In this document: positions 1 to 8,553 of the stretch, one piece after another | Numbering within the stretch: the stretch's first letter is position 1 | How the letters are laid out: each line of letters opens with the position of its first letter | Source: Candidatus Heimdallarchaeota archaeon | Lineage (GTDB): Archaea > Asgardarchaeota > Heimdallarchaeia > Heimdallarchaeales > Heimdallarchaeaceae | Assembly (NCBI GenBank): GCA_023139025.1 | Contig: JAGLOH010000007.1 | Location: forward strand, 1-18,125 | DNA: 18,125 nucleotides | Direction: 5' to 3' | The notes under the pieces: model-generated | Database searches by the model: none | What the model saw: only the letters and a program-made list of their open reading frames with translations | What the model was told of the DNA's origin: nothing | Translations under genes and position numbers: made by a program

Positions 1-2493
1 TCCAAAGTCAACTTGTGCGTCAATTGTAACATAGTAGTATATGATATCTTGAGCAGCGTAATAGTATTGGTCAGCAACAAGGTTTAGATCGATAGTCGTT
101 AGATCAACATTTGTGTTTTGAATTGCTAATGCACTTAATGCAGATTCTAAGTATGGTGTTACACTAACTATAGAACTCATAGTAGTCCATAGACCATCAT
201 ACATTTCCCAGTCATTAGGATTCCACATGGGTCCTTGTGGTGAGAATGTTGGCCAGACATAGTTACCTAGTTCAGGTGGTTTAGAAACATTCGCTGGATC
301 ATACATTGTTATATCAGCTTCAGCCCACAAACCATCGAAACCAACCATATCAACACCTAGAATTGGATTGCCAATTGAGGATAAACCATTTGTCTTGAAT
401 TCAGTGATACCATCTACAAAATCTGGATCAGATGCAGGTGGTAAATCAAAGTAGAAAACAAAGTTGTTTACCAGGTAAGTCCATGAACTTGGTGATGGTA
501 ATGAAGGTGTAACATCAACTGTTTTGGCAGGATTATACTCGATAGTTAAATTAGCCCAAACATCAGTCATTGAATAGAAATCAAGATCTGTTGTAACATT
601 GAGTAGCATGCCAGAAACGGTATCATAACCCCAGAATACATCTAATGAAATTTCTGGTTCAGTAGCATTTAAATGCATTTCAATTTCAAAGTAACCGTTT
701 GTAATATCATAAGTAGTTGTTATACCTGGTTTGCCGTCTGTATCGTTTTGAATTTGAGAGAATGTATTTAACTCATTCCAATCAGTTGTTCCAGCATAGA
801 AAGTTTGCATTGGTATAATATTGTCACTAAATGGCCAGTAATCATGTGCACCCCAATTGAAATCCCAGTCTACATCCTCACCAAAAATCAAATTTAGGTC
901 AGAAAGCATTGTGAAATCCATTAGTGGAGTTGGTACTATTGAACCAGTTCCTAATGTAAATTCGAAATCAGGTATATTCATAGTGTAGAATGGACCATTA
1001 CTCCAGAGCCAATTCAATGAATCAGGACTAGTAACTAAAGTTGCATACAGATAACCATTGTCATATCCTTCACCATATTGACGTTCATAAATGAAGTTTG
1101 CACCTTGTTCATAAGGATCAACTGTTGAAGGTGAGTATGGCAGACTTGCAGGGACATTGTCAGCAGGAAGCATAGCTACTTTATCAGCTGCTCCTGTTGC
1201 GAAACCATCATAATATGCGTTGAATCTGTAATTCTGCAAACCATGTAAGAATTGTTCTCCAATATTATATCCATAATATCCATCGTCGTATCCTGCGTTA
1301 TATCCGGCAACTATTCCGTCTTGGTAACCAGAATCTCGGGCATCCCATGGATCAGGCCATGGTTCTGGAGGCCAATAATTTGGTCCAGGATATGCACCGA
1401 ATTTGTCAGCGTCGCCTGACCAGTATCCATTCCAATATTGATTTTCATAACCCTCTACATAGCCACTCCAGTAGGTTTGCCATTCAGCGTCATATAGTTC
1501 ATTGTATAATTCTCTTCTGAAGTACTCTTGAGCGCCTTCATATAGATAACCTTCTTGATACCACATTTCGTAGTATTTGGGATAATCCCAATTGTAACCA
1601 AAGTCATAGACATCTGTTGCAGTTGGCATTGAACCCATGAATCTCTTATCTGGAATTCTGTTTGTTAGATAATCACCTTGTCCAGTGCTAAAACCATCAG
1701 CTTTCGCAATTTGAAATCCATCGTAGTATCCATCTAATGCAAGCAAACCGTCATACCATGCTGGATCTCCTCCACTTTCTTGTGAAGATTGGTAACCTAT
1801 ATCATAACCTACAGCAAGCCCTAGGTCATAACCAAACCACCAGATGTTATCATCACTGTACCAGTCTTCTTGAGGATAACTATACGAGTTGTAACCCCAG
1901 GAATTGTTTTGATCATTGAAACCTCCATCGAAAGTGATTGGGAATGAACTATTAAATCCACTCCAGAAATCAGGTTCTATGGGGTCATTGAAATTACCCC
2001 AAGGCCAATAATCCCAGAAATCTGTCAGATTAGTTTGTGCAAAGTCTTCAGGAAATGAAAACTGTGAAGCATTTACATATACTCCCAAATCATCATTTAG
2101 TTGTAAGAATGTGAATATTTCCATTGCTTCAGCTAAAGTTTGATTTACATATCCACCACCTGTATCATCCCAGTTATATAGATAGATGTTGTCCATGGCG
2201 GAGATATATGTAACAATTTCGCTACCCTCTAATGATCCAATTATTCCTTTATCAAAGGATGGACCTCCGACTTGCTCAAGAAGCATATCAAGGATATCCC
2301 AAATTCCATCACCATATTGGAACTCTGAAATGTTGTAGTAAAGTTTTTGACCACTTGTTACAGCATTAAGTTCGGGGGTTGATGGAAAAGGAGAATCTGT
2401 ATATGCATCTGTTACAGCCATCGGCGAAGAAGGAGTAACGAAAGGCAGTAATATTATTAATAAACCTATTCCTAAAAATATTTGTCTTTTCAT
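1..2493 (-). CDS. Large secreted Tyr/Trp/Gly-rich protein with G-x3 repeats (C-terminus beyond window)
   Basis: The reading frame is open without a stop from ATG at 2493 to the window edge (831 codons), so the gene is partial at its 3' end. The N-terminus is a clear Sec signal peptide: basic MKRQ, a hydrophobic stretch to about residue 19, then a polar SSP region. The mature part is acidic, poor in Lys/Arg, has several NxS/T sequons and is very rich in Tyr, Trp, Gly, Asp and Asn. Between about residues 220 and 470 glycines recur every fourth residue, usually followed by an aromatic: G221/225/229/233, G255/259/267/271, and G389/393/397/401/405. After about residue 480 the sequence becomes an ordinary beta-rich extracellular type. 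An SD-like AGAGGGG lies 7 nt upstream of the ATG. I do not recognise the family. By inference it is a surface or cell-envelope protein. The spacing resembles the G-x3 repeat of Yae1/Lto1 proteins, but nothing else does. Confidence 0.85.
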   Translation of the reverse strand, partial: MKRQIFLGIGLLIILLPFVTPSSPMAVTDAYTDSPFPSTPELNAVTSGQKLYYNISEFQYGDGIWDILDMLLEQVGGPSFDKGIIGSLEGSEIVTYISAMDNIYLYNWDDTGGGYVNQTLAEAMEIFTFLQLNDDLGVYVNASQFSFPEDFAQTNLTDFWDYWPWGNFNDPIEPDFWSGFNSSFPITFDGGFNDQNNSWGYNSYSYPQEDWYSDDNIWWFGYDLGLAVGYDIGYQSSQESGGDPAWYDGLLALDGYYDGFQIAKADGFSTGQGDYLTNRIPDKRFMGSMPTATDVYDFGYNWDYPKYYEMWYQEGYLYEGAQEYFRRELYNELYDAEWQTYWSGYVEGYENQYWNGYWSGDADKFGAYPGPNYWPPEPWPDPWDARDSGYQDGIVAGYNAGYDDGYYGYNIGEQFLHGLQNYRFNAYYDGFATGAADKVAMLPADNVPASLPYSPSTVDPYEQGANFIYERQYGEGYDNGYLYATLVTSPDSLNWLWSNGPFYTMNIPDFEFTLGTGSIVPTPLMDFTMLSDLNLIFGEDVDWDFNWGAHDYWPFSDNIIPMQTFYAGTTDWNELNTFSQIQNDTDGKPGITTTYDITNGYFEIEMHLNATEPEISLDVFWGYDTVSGMLLNVTTDLDFYSMTDVWANLTIEYNPAKTVDVTPSLPSPSSWTYLVNNFVFYFDLPPASDPDFVDGITEFKTNGLSSIGNPILGVDMVGFDGLWAEADITMYDPANVSKPPELGNYVWPTFSPQGPMWNPNDWEMYDGLWTTMSSIVSVTPYLESALSALAIQNTNVDLTTIDLNLVADQYYYAAQDIIYYYVTIDAQVDFG

Positions 2494-2497
2494 ATTT

Positions 2498-2513
2498 GAA
2501 CCCCTCTTGGTTC
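2498..2513 (-). promoter_or_regulatory. Inverted repeat enclosing the SD of the secreted-protein gene
   Basis: GAACC and GGTTC are perfect 5-nt inverted arms separated by 6 nt, just ahead of the ATG at 2493. In the mRNA the SD-like AGAGGGG falls in the loop and the 3' arm. It could be a translational control hairpin or a protein operator. Further GTTC/GAAC half-sites occur at 2551-2555, 2564-2568 and about 2574. The function is inferred. Confidence 0.35.
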
Positions 2514-2518
2514 TATTA

Positions 2519-2550
2519 CTATATATTAAATTTTCATTTAAAAATATAAT
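2519..2550 (-). promoter_or_regulatory. Candidate promoter of the secreted-protein gene
   Basis: Read on the minus strand, this block holds two TATA-like stretches (TTATATTTTTAAAT and TTTAATATATAG). The upstream one would place transcription start near 2518, leaving a leader of about 25 nt that contains the SD hairpin. The downstream one would start inside the hairpin and is less likely. Confidence 0.4.
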
Positions 2551-2624
2551 GTTCGTGTTTTTTCGAACTCTCATGTTCAAAATTAGAAATTTATAAAAAT
2601 AGCTCTTTGTGAATCACTAAACAA

Positions 2625-2655
2625 TCTAAAAGAAAGAAGGATAAAATTGTGATTT
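2625..2655 (-). terminator. T-rich terminator after the zinc-ribbon gene
   Basis: Just past the stop of the zinc-ribbon gene the minus strand carries a pyrimidine/T-rich run (CCTTCTTTCTTTTAG). This is the usual archaeal intrinsic terminator type without a required hairpin, and it would close the three-gene unit 5187-2662. Confidence 0.4.
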
Positions 2656-2661
2656 CTTTGT

Positions 2662-2847
2662 TCAATCTAACTCAGTTGGTTGCTCAAACTGGCTCCCAAA
2701 GAAATCGAATACTTGATAACTTCCGCACTCAGAACAATAAAATGTTAGAATGAAAGCTTTTGTCCTATCTTCACCAATAAAGTCTTGATCACACATTTTC
2801 TCGCAGAATTTGCAGTAAATGTTAAGTTTAGGTTTTTCCTCTGCCAT
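2662..2847 (-). CDS. Small zinc-ribbon protein, function unknown
   Basis: A 61-residue protein with five cysteines arranged as C12-x2-C15-x3-C19 and C38-x2-C41. Two CxxC knuckles 23 residues apart are the standard layout of a zinc ribbon that binds one Zn ion; C19 is extra. There is no signal or membrane segment, so it is cytosolic. A good SD (GGTGAG, 5 nt spacer) precedes the ATG. It lies 42 nt downstream of the aminotransferase on the same strand with no T-run between them, so co-transcription is likely. Such small ribbons bind nucleic acid or proteins, but the sequence does not show which. Confidence 0.75.
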   Translation of the reverse strand: MAEEKPKLNIYCKFCEKMCDQDFIGEDRTKAFILTFYCSECGSYQVFDFFGSQFEQPTELD

Positions 2848-2889
2848 TAGTTCTCACCAATGATTTGTTATTATCGTTTTTAAGTTATT

Positions 2890-4062
2890 TCATTTTCCCT
2901 TCGAATGCTCTAACATTCTAGTTAATCTGTGAATAACGTCATCTATCTTTGACAAATTTACTGAACCGAAACTTGCTCTTATATAATTCTCTTGAGATGG
3001 TCCAAATTCTGTACCAGGTACTAAAACAACTCTAGCTTCCTCGAAAGCTTTTTCAGAGAATTCTTCACCAGTTGGATATTTTGATTCAGATATATCGGGA
3101 TAGCAATAGAATGAGCCTGATGATTTATGACATTTAATGCCTTCAATTGAGTTGAAACCTTTAACAATAGCATCTCTTCTTTGTTGAAACTCTTGTTTAA
3201 TGTATTTTTTGAATTCTTTTGCTTCATCTGTATCCATATAATTAGCAAGAGCTACTTGTGCAGGTGTTGTTGCATTTGCAATGACATAAGTATGATAACC
3301 AATCATGGGTTTCATGATTTCAGCTGTTGATACTCCAAAACCCATCCTCCATCCAGGAATAGCAAAGGTTTTTGAGAAAGAATTAGCAGTTAACGTTCTT
3401 TCATAAGCACCATCTATTGCACCAATATGGACATGTTTTTTTTCATCAAATGTATAGTATTCATACACTTCATCGCTAATTATCATCAGATTGTGATCTT
3501 CAGCTATTTCAACAAGGGCTTTTAACTCATGTTTTTCCATAATAGCTCCAGTGGGATTGCATGGAAAATTCAAAATCATCATTTTAGTTTTGTCATTGAC
3601 TAACTCTTTCATTTTCTCAATATCTATCTTGAAATCACTAGTAGATGGCATCCAAACCGTTCTTCCTCCTGCTAACTGTACTTGGTGAGGATAAGTTAAG
3701 AATGAGGGATCTTGAATCAATACTTCTTCACCTTTTTCCAGATAAGTTTGTAATGCAACGTATACTAACTGAACACCCCCACAAGTTATTAGAACTCCAT
3801 CTGAACTATAATCGACACCATATTCTTCCTTGTATTTTCTCGCAACCATTTTTCGAAGTTTGGGATTGCCTGGAGATTGGTCATAGTTGTTGTAGTTGAA
3901 ATCTACTGCATATCTCATTTCTCTTTTTAGCACTTCTGGAGTTGTAATATCTGGTGCACCAATACCTAAAGAGATTGTATCAGGTACACCTTGTGCTTTT
4001 GCAAAAAGCTCACGAATACCACTTGGTTTTATTTTCTTCATTTTTTCTGACTGAAAAATCAT
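2890..4062 (-). CDS. Class I/II PLP-dependent aminotransferase (aspartate/aromatic type)
   Basis: This fold-type I aminotransferase transfers an amino group between an amino acid and a 2-oxo acid through pyridoxal phosphate. Family landmarks, numbered from the ATG at 4062, are in order: SGIRELF and ISLGIGAPD near the N-terminus, NFPCNPTG with the PLP-contacting Asn at about 169, Asp197 in SDEVYE, the Schiff-base Lys231 in SFSKTFAIPGWRMG, and the substrate-carboxylate Arg362 in IRASFG. At 390 residues it has the usual length. The frame extends to a TTG at 4092, which would add an atypical hydrophobic tail and has no SD. ATG at 4041 is also possible. I prefer 4062, which gives a family-like N-terminus and a TATA-like CTATTTTTA about 26 nt upstream (leaderless start). 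The substrate cannot be fixed from sequence. It follows the DUF354 gene by 66 nt. Confidence 0.92.
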   Translation of the reverse strand: MIFQSEKMKKIKPSGIRELFAKAQGVPDTISLGIGAPDITTPEVLKREMRYAVDFNYNNYDQSPGNPKLRKMVARKYKEEYGVDYSSDGVLITCGGVQLVYVALQTYLEKGEEVLIQDPSFLTYPHQVQLAGGRTVWMPSTSDFKIDIEKMKELVNDKTKMMILNFPCNPTGAIMEKHELKALVEIAEDHNLMIISDEVYEYYTFDEKKHVHIGAIDGAYERTLTANSFSKTFAIPGWRMGFGVSTAEIMKPMIGYHTYVIANATTPAQVALANYMDTDEAKEFKKYIKQEFQQRRDAIVKGFNSIEGIKCHKSSGSFYCYPDISESKYPTGEEFSEKAFEEARVVLVPGTEFGPSQENYIRASFGSVNLSKIDDVIHRLTRMLEHSKGK

Positions 4063-4128
4063 CAATAACCAACACGAGTAAAAATAGAGCAAAATTAAAT
4101 CTTTTCGTAGGGCACAAGAATACGTTAC

Positions 4129-5187
4129 CTACAATAATGTGGAAATCTTTGTAGTTGGTGATTCCAGCTCTGCTAGAATTTGTTTTGTTTTACTTCTCAA
4201 TGTAAGCTTTTCCTCGGATTTGTCAATTAACTCTTTTGCTTTCTGAATTGCTGATTGCATTGTATATTCATTATGTAAAGGAATTCCTATATCTGAAATA
4301 TATTCAAGAACATCGAGAGGTTTAGGGTAGTAGGAAATAGAAGGAGTTCCTAAAGCCGCTGCTTCTCTAGCCATAGTAGCCCCACCTGTTATACACAAGT
4401 CTGAATAATAATACAAAGTTAATGTATCTACAGCTCTTGGAGGAACGATAATTCTGTTCTTAAATTTCTTTTTTAATAATTTTTCTTGGCTTTCATATCT
4501 TGGAAAAATTACAGCTCTTCCATCATATGTTTTGAAAATTTCTTCCAAAATCTCAACAAGAAGAGTCTGTCCAACCATATTTCTTTCAAGCATATAAGCT
4601 GCACTGCTTTCCTCTGGACGACCTACAATGAAACTATCATCTACATGTAATCCTAACATCTCAAGAGTTTCTTTTTGAGGTTTAAAATCTTGCAACCATG
4701 CTACTTCATCAATACCATCATATGGCTCTAATTGATCTCGTGTGGCTCCAAGTGAGAACCATTTATCATCAGTTATACATGAACTATAAACCAAATATTT
4801 GGATAATGGGATCGTCAATTTTCCAACAGCCTTTGCATGGGGTGAGTCATTGATTGTAATCGTAGGTATTCCTAAACCAAAAGCTACTCTGGTTGATTCA
4901 GGGGATGAGAAGGATATATGGTAATCTGGTTTATTTTCAAGACTGTTAATATAATCTGCAAGGTGTGCAATTCTCTCATTTCCTGCTTTTAATTTGCCAT
5001 ATAAAGTTCCTCCCCCATGTTTACCCATAATTTCTACATCTAAGTCCAAAAGAGAGAAAAGACTGGCAACATAATCATAATTTCTGCATGTGAAAATAGC
5101 TTCATGACCTGCTTTCTCTAATTCTTTTGCTATTGCATTAAATAGTAAGGGTTCTTTTGAAGTTACAGCATCAAACCAGACAATCAT
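4129..5187 (-). CDS. DUF354 family protein, putative GT-B glycosyltransferase
   Basis: A 352-residue cytosolic protein whose N-terminus (MIVWFDAVTSKEPLLFNAI) and overall layout match archaeal DUF354/COG1817. Members are predicted to have a GT-B fold related to UDP-GlcNAc 2-epimerase and MurG-like glycosyltransferases. Supporting segments are the GHEAIFTCRNYDY strand-helix unit of the N-domain, ISFSSPESTRVAFGLGIP in the middle, and in the C-domain YYYSDLCITGGATMAREAAALGTPSISYYP, cited here as its parts TGGATMAREAAALGTP, a nucleotide-sugar-binding-like loop and helix. The frame starts at TTG 5190, but the adjacent ATG at 5187 is the natural start. By inference it acts in surface glycan or glycolipid synthesis. 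It heads a likely unit with the aminotransferase and the zinc ribbon. Confidence 0.82.
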   Translation of the reverse strand: MIVWFDAVTSKEPLLFNAIAKELEKAGHEAIFTCRNYDYVASLFSLLDLDVEIMGKHGGGTLYGKLKAGNERIAHLADYINSLENKPDYHISFSSPESTRVAFGLGIPTITINDSPHAKAVGKLTIPLSKYLVYSSCITDDKWFSLGATRDQLEPYDGIDEVAWLQDFKPQKETLEMLGLHVDDSFIVGRPEESSAAYMLERNMVGQTLLVEILEEIFKTYDGRAVIFPRYESQEKLLKKKFKNRIIVPPRAVDTLTLYYYSDLCITGGATMAREAAALGTPSISYYPKPLDVLEYISDIGIPLHNEYTMQSAIQKAKELIDKSEEKLTLRSKTKQILAELESPTTKISTLL

Positions 5188-5209
5188 CAAACCAATACAA
5201 ACTTTAATA

Positions 5210-5248
5210 CAAAAAAACCTTATGCTTGAAAAGTAAAAGAAAAAGAAG
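5210..5248 (-). terminator. T-rich terminator after the ribonucleotide reductase gene
   Basis: Immediately past the reductase stop the minus strand reads CCTTCTTTTTCTTTTACTTT and then a run of seven Ts. This is a strong archaeal-type pyrimidine/T-run terminator between the reductase and DUF354 genes. Confidence 0.5.
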
Positions 5249-5250
5249 GT

Positions 5251-8200
5251 TTAATCGCATTTACTATAACCGCAACTCTTGCAAGTAAAGCACCCTTCAG
5301 CAAATTCTAACATGCTTCCACAATCTGGACAGGCAATTACTCCATTAGAACGGACGATGGTTTCACCTTCTAGATATTTCTCCAGAACATGAGCTATTCC
5401 ATCTGGACATGATAAAACAGTTTGTCCTTGATAGAAGTTTGGACTTGGACATCTTATTCCTGCTAAATGGTCTGCTATCGATTCCAATTTTATTCCTGAT
5501 CTCAATGCAAGAGAGATTAATCGTCCAACAGCCTCACTTTGGCTAGCAATACAACCTCCACTCTTACCTACCTGAACAAAAACTTCACAAACGCCTGTTT
5601 CATCACTATTAACAGTGACATAAAGATTACCACAACCTGAACGAATCTTATGGGTTCGTCCAACTGTTATCTCAGGTCTAGGTCTTGGTTCTACTTTCTC
5701 AGAAATAATAGTTAATTTCTTTGAATCCTGCTTTTCTGGTTTCTTTGTTGAAAGTACCTGATATTTTCTTGAACCATCGCGATAAACAGTTATACCTTTG
5801 CATCCTTGTTTGTATGCTAACATATATGCATTGGCAATATCCTCCTTTGTAGCAGTTGAGGTGAAATTTATTGTTTTTGAAGTAGCGTTATCATTATACC
5901 TCTGAAAAGCAGCTTGCATCCTAATATGCCATTCAGGAGTTATATCGTGTGAAGTAACAAAGATATTTCTTAAATCCTCAGGAACCTCTTCCAAACCTTG
6001 AATGGTGTTAGAGGAAGACACTTTTTCTAGTAGTTCTTCTGAATGGATTTTCAAATCCTTTAGATTTTGTTCAAAAAGTGGATTGACATCAAAAAGCTTC
6101 TTTCCATCTAGTACATTTCGAGTAAAAGCTATAGCATAATAAGGTTCGATTCCGCTGGAACAGCCAGCGATTAAAGAGATAGTTCCTGTAGGTGCTATTG
6201 AAGTAACAGTAGCATTACGAAGGTTTTCAGTTTGATCTCGATATATACTTTTATTGAAATTGGGAAAGTTACCTTTCTTTTCACCTAATACTTGAGATTC
6301 ATCCCGTGCTTTTTTTTGCACAAAAGCCATCACCTCATTTGCTATAGCTAACCCATCTTCTGAATCATAACGAACTTTTAATTTAATAAGTAAATCAGCA
6401 AAACCCATAATTCCAAGACCTATTTTCCTATTAGCTTTAGTCATCTGTTCAATTTCTTGCAGTATATAATGATTTTTTTCAATTACGTTATCTAGAAAAC
6501 GAACAGCTGTTCGTACAGATTTTTCCAGCAAGTCCCAATCGATTTTACCTTTATTTACGTGCTGCAAAAGGTTAACAGAACCGAGATTACAACTCTCCCA
6601 AGCTAGCATGGGTAACTCACCACAATTATGAGTACTGATTCCATTTGCTGAAAAGGCATTTTCACCAGGTATTTGAACATCATAAACTTCTTTCTTACCA
6701 ATATGAATTATATCCGAAATATTGGCTAAGAAGCGTTCTCTATTTTGATCTCTTTTGTAACTCACTAATCTTTCATCCAATATTTGTTGTTTCTCCACAT
6801 CTGCAAAACCAACAAGTTCAGCAAAATATGTAAGATTATCCTTAGAGATTACAAGCTCATGCTGTGGCTTTGTTTTATACTTTTTGTATCCACCTTTCCT
6901 ATCGGGCATCTCTCTATATTGTTCATTTCTTCTGTTTTGATAGATTGTTGAAGCAATACCCATTCTATGAAGCATTCTTTGAACAGCTCTAAGTGTATCA
7001 AGATTTGATTGAGCTAGACGAACAGAGACTCCTTTGACTTGTGTTCCTTGAACTGAACCATCTGCATCAAACAGACCCTTTAGAAAACCTACATGAAAAT
7101 CATAACTTGTTGTTTCAACAAGGGGTGTAAGTAATTTAGAGCCTTGAGACATACCATAATTTTCAGCCAAATCATGAAGTGCCCTTAGCTTCAGTACGTG
7201 TTCATCACGATTTTTTATCCTAAAGAATCCTTTGAAATCTGAACGATGGGGAAGATTGAAGGCATGTTCTTCTATTTCACTCCTAATAGATTGAGAACCA
7301 CGATTTTCACCCCAAACCATTATCCTTGCATTTCTTTCTGTTATAACACCATCACCAAGTAGCATACCTAAGAGATATCCATCAGCATAGGAACCTTCTC
7401 CAAATTCCCAACGTGAGTTTCGACTATTACTTAAGACTAACTTATCACCAGGTTTTAAATCAACAATTTGTTTCCATTTTGTTTCTAAATTATTTCTAGT
7501 TATTTTAGTTGCTACTTCGACTAGATGATTTGCAGTTCCTTGAATTGAGTAACCTCTATCTGTATTTATTTCAAGAATATCTTTGTAACCAGTTGAGAAA
7601 AAACCTTTGTCAGTGGTTGAAGGATATTTACCATTGTGTAGAAGGTATACTTTTTGATCAGTTAGATCATGAATCATTTTAGGTCCTTTGTCAGTAGTTA
7701 CCCAAGTTTCTCCAACTAAACACGGATTAGTGCTCTCTATCTCGCCTAATTCTGGCGTGGGGTTATCTTTATTTATTCTATCAATAAAAACAATTCCAGG
7801 TTCTCCATTTTTCCAAGCCATTTCAACAATTTTGTTGAAAACCTCTTTAGCATTCATTTTACCAGATACTTTGTTGATTCGTGGATTAATTAAATCATAA
7901 TCTTCATTTTTCTCAACAGCTTTCATGAAATGTTCAGTAATTGCTACAGAGAGATTGAAGTTGGTTAAACGATTTTGATCTTCTTTACAAGTAATGAACT
8001 CCATGATATCAGGATGATCAACACGTAAAATACCCATGTTCGCCCCACGACGGCGCCCTCCTTGCTTCACAGTGTTTGTAGCAGCATTGAAAACCTCCAT
8101 AAAAGAAAGAGGACCACTTGCTATTCCCCCAGTAGTTTTTACTACATCATTTTTTGGCCTAAGCTTAGAAAAACTGAAACCTGTTCCTCCGCCGCTTTGG

Positions 8201-8511
8201 TGAATTAGAGCACTATGTTTTACAGCATCAAAGATTGAAGACATATCATCTTCTATCGGTAGGACAAAACAAGCACTGAGTTGACCTAGAGCTGTTCCTG
8301 CATTCATAAGTGTTGGTGAATTTGGCAAAAACCTTAGTGATGTCATCAATTCTAAAAATTCTATCCTTTCCTCTTCCGAGCTAGCAATAGAACTTGCGAC
8401 ACGATTAAACATCTCTTCTGGTGTTTCAATTACTTTGTTGTTCTCATCTCTAAGCAGATATCTTTTTTCAAGAACAGTTTGAGCATTTTTTGATAATATT
8501 ACTGCAGTCAC
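5251..8511 (-). CDS. nrdJ: Coenzyme B12-dependent (class II) ribonucleotide reductase precursor with intein
   Basis: It reduces ribonucleotides to deoxyribonucleotides using an adenosylcobalamin-generated thiyl radical. The 1086-residue precursor holds a 366-residue intein (264-629), leaving a 720-residue enzyme. Extein landmarks are FLPNSPTLMNAGT (61-73), Cys81 and Cys641 (the expected redox pair), the substrate-site stretch HQSGGGTGFSFSKLRPK (104-120), the N-x-C-x-E catalytic set Asn262, Cys630 and Glu632 rejoined by splicing, and APTGTISL (773-780). A TSCPD-type C-terminal domain follows (about 955-1045), then a Cys-rich tail (C1061, C1064, C1074, C1077, C1080, C1085), probably a zinc ribbon or thiol shuttle. 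No N-terminal ATP-cone is present. The start is GTG, preceded by AGGGG with a 5-nt spacer, and a TATA box lies at 8544-8553. No cobalamin riboswitch is apparent upstream. Confidence 0.95.
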   Translation of the reverse strand: MTAVILSKNAQTVLEKRYLLRDENNKVIETPEEMFNRVASSIASSEEERIEFLELMTSLRFLPNSPTLMNAGTALGQLSACFVLPIEDDMSSIFDAVKHSALIHQSGGGTGFSFSKLRPKNDVVKTTGGIASGPLSFMEVFNAATNTVKQGGRRRGANMGILRVDHPDIMEFITCKEDQNRLTNFNLSVAITEHFMKAVEKNEDYDLINPRINKVSGKMNAKEVFNKIVEMAWKNGEPGIVFIDRINKDNPTPELGEIESTNPCLVGETWVTTDKGPKMIHDLTDQKVYLLHNGKYPSTTDKGFFSTGYKDILEINTDRGYSIQGTANHLVEVATKITRNNLETKWKQIVDLKPGDKLVLSNSRNSRWEFGEGSYADGYLLGMLLGDGVITERNARIMVWGENRGSQSIRSEIEEHAFNLPHRSDFKGFFRIKNRDEHVLKLRALHDLAENYGMSQGSKLLTPLVETTSYDFHVGFLKGLFDADGSVQGTQVKGVSVRLAQSNLDTLRAVQRMLHRMGIASTIYQNRRNEQYREMPDRKGGYKKYKTKPQHELVISKDNLTYFAELVGFADVEKQQILDERLVSYKRDQNRERFLANISDIIHIGKKEVYDVQIPGENAFSANGISTHNCGELPMLAWESCNLGSVNLLQHVNKGKIDWDLLEKSVRTAVRFLDNVIEKNHYILQEIEQMTKANRKIGLGIMGFADLLIKLKVRYDSEDGLAIANEVMAFVQKKARDESQVLGEKKGNFPNFNKSIYRDQTENLRNATVTSIAPTGTISLIAGCSSGIEPYYAIAFTRNVLDGKKLFDVNPLFEQNLKDLKIHSEELLEKVSSSNTIQGLEEVPEDLRNIFVTSHDITPEWHIRMQAAFQRYNDNATSKTINFTSTATKEDIANAYMLAYKQGCKGITVYRDGSRKYQVLSTKKPEKQDSKKLTIISEKVEPRPRPEITVGRTHKIRSGCGNLYVTVNSDETGVCEVFVQVGKSGGCIASQSEAVGRLISLALRSGIKLESIADHLAGIRCPSPNFYQGQTVLSCPDGIAHVLEKYLEGETIVRSNGVIACPDCGSMLEFAEGCFTCKSCGYSKCD
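6625..7722 (-). mobile_element. Intein with LAGLIDADG homing endonuclease in nrdJ
   Basis: An in-frame insertion of 366 residues lies between ESTNP and CGELPM. It starts with Cys264 (CLVGETWV, block A) and has GTANH (324-328, block B). It ends VYDVQIPGENAFSANG...STHN (blocks F/G) with penultimate His628 and terminal Asn629, followed by the +1 nucleophile Cys630. This is the full set for class 1 protein splicing. The middle carries both LAGLIDADG helices: YLLGMLLGDG (379-388) and FLKGLFDADG (476-485), each with its acidic catalytic residue. The endonuclease therefore looks intact and the element may still be mobile. Removal restores the conserved NPCGE-x-P motif of class II reductases. Confidence 0.95.
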
Positions 8512-8543
8512 AATAACCCCTTTCTTAGTGTATTTTTACTTTA

Positions 8544-8553
8544 GTTTATAAAC
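8544..8553 (-). promoter_or_regulatory. TATA box of nrdJ
   Basis: GTTTATAAAC is a perfect palindromic TATA element centred about 38 nt upstream of the GTG. Transcription would start near 8523 and give a leader of about 12 nt that still contains the AGGGG SD. Confidence 0.6.

Noticed and set aside
1260..1340. CRISPR-like or tandem DNA repeat in the G-x3 region
   Set aside because: The repetition is at the amino-acid level with varied codons; there are no uniform repeats and spacers.
1737..1919. 60-residue plus-strand frame within the secreted-protein gene
   Set aside because: Antisense shadow of the repeat-rich coding region; no SD or promoter of its own.
3645..4154. Two plus-strand open frames over the aminotransferase gene
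   Set aside because: They lie fully or mostly antisense to a gene with clear catalytic motifs and show no recognisable domain.
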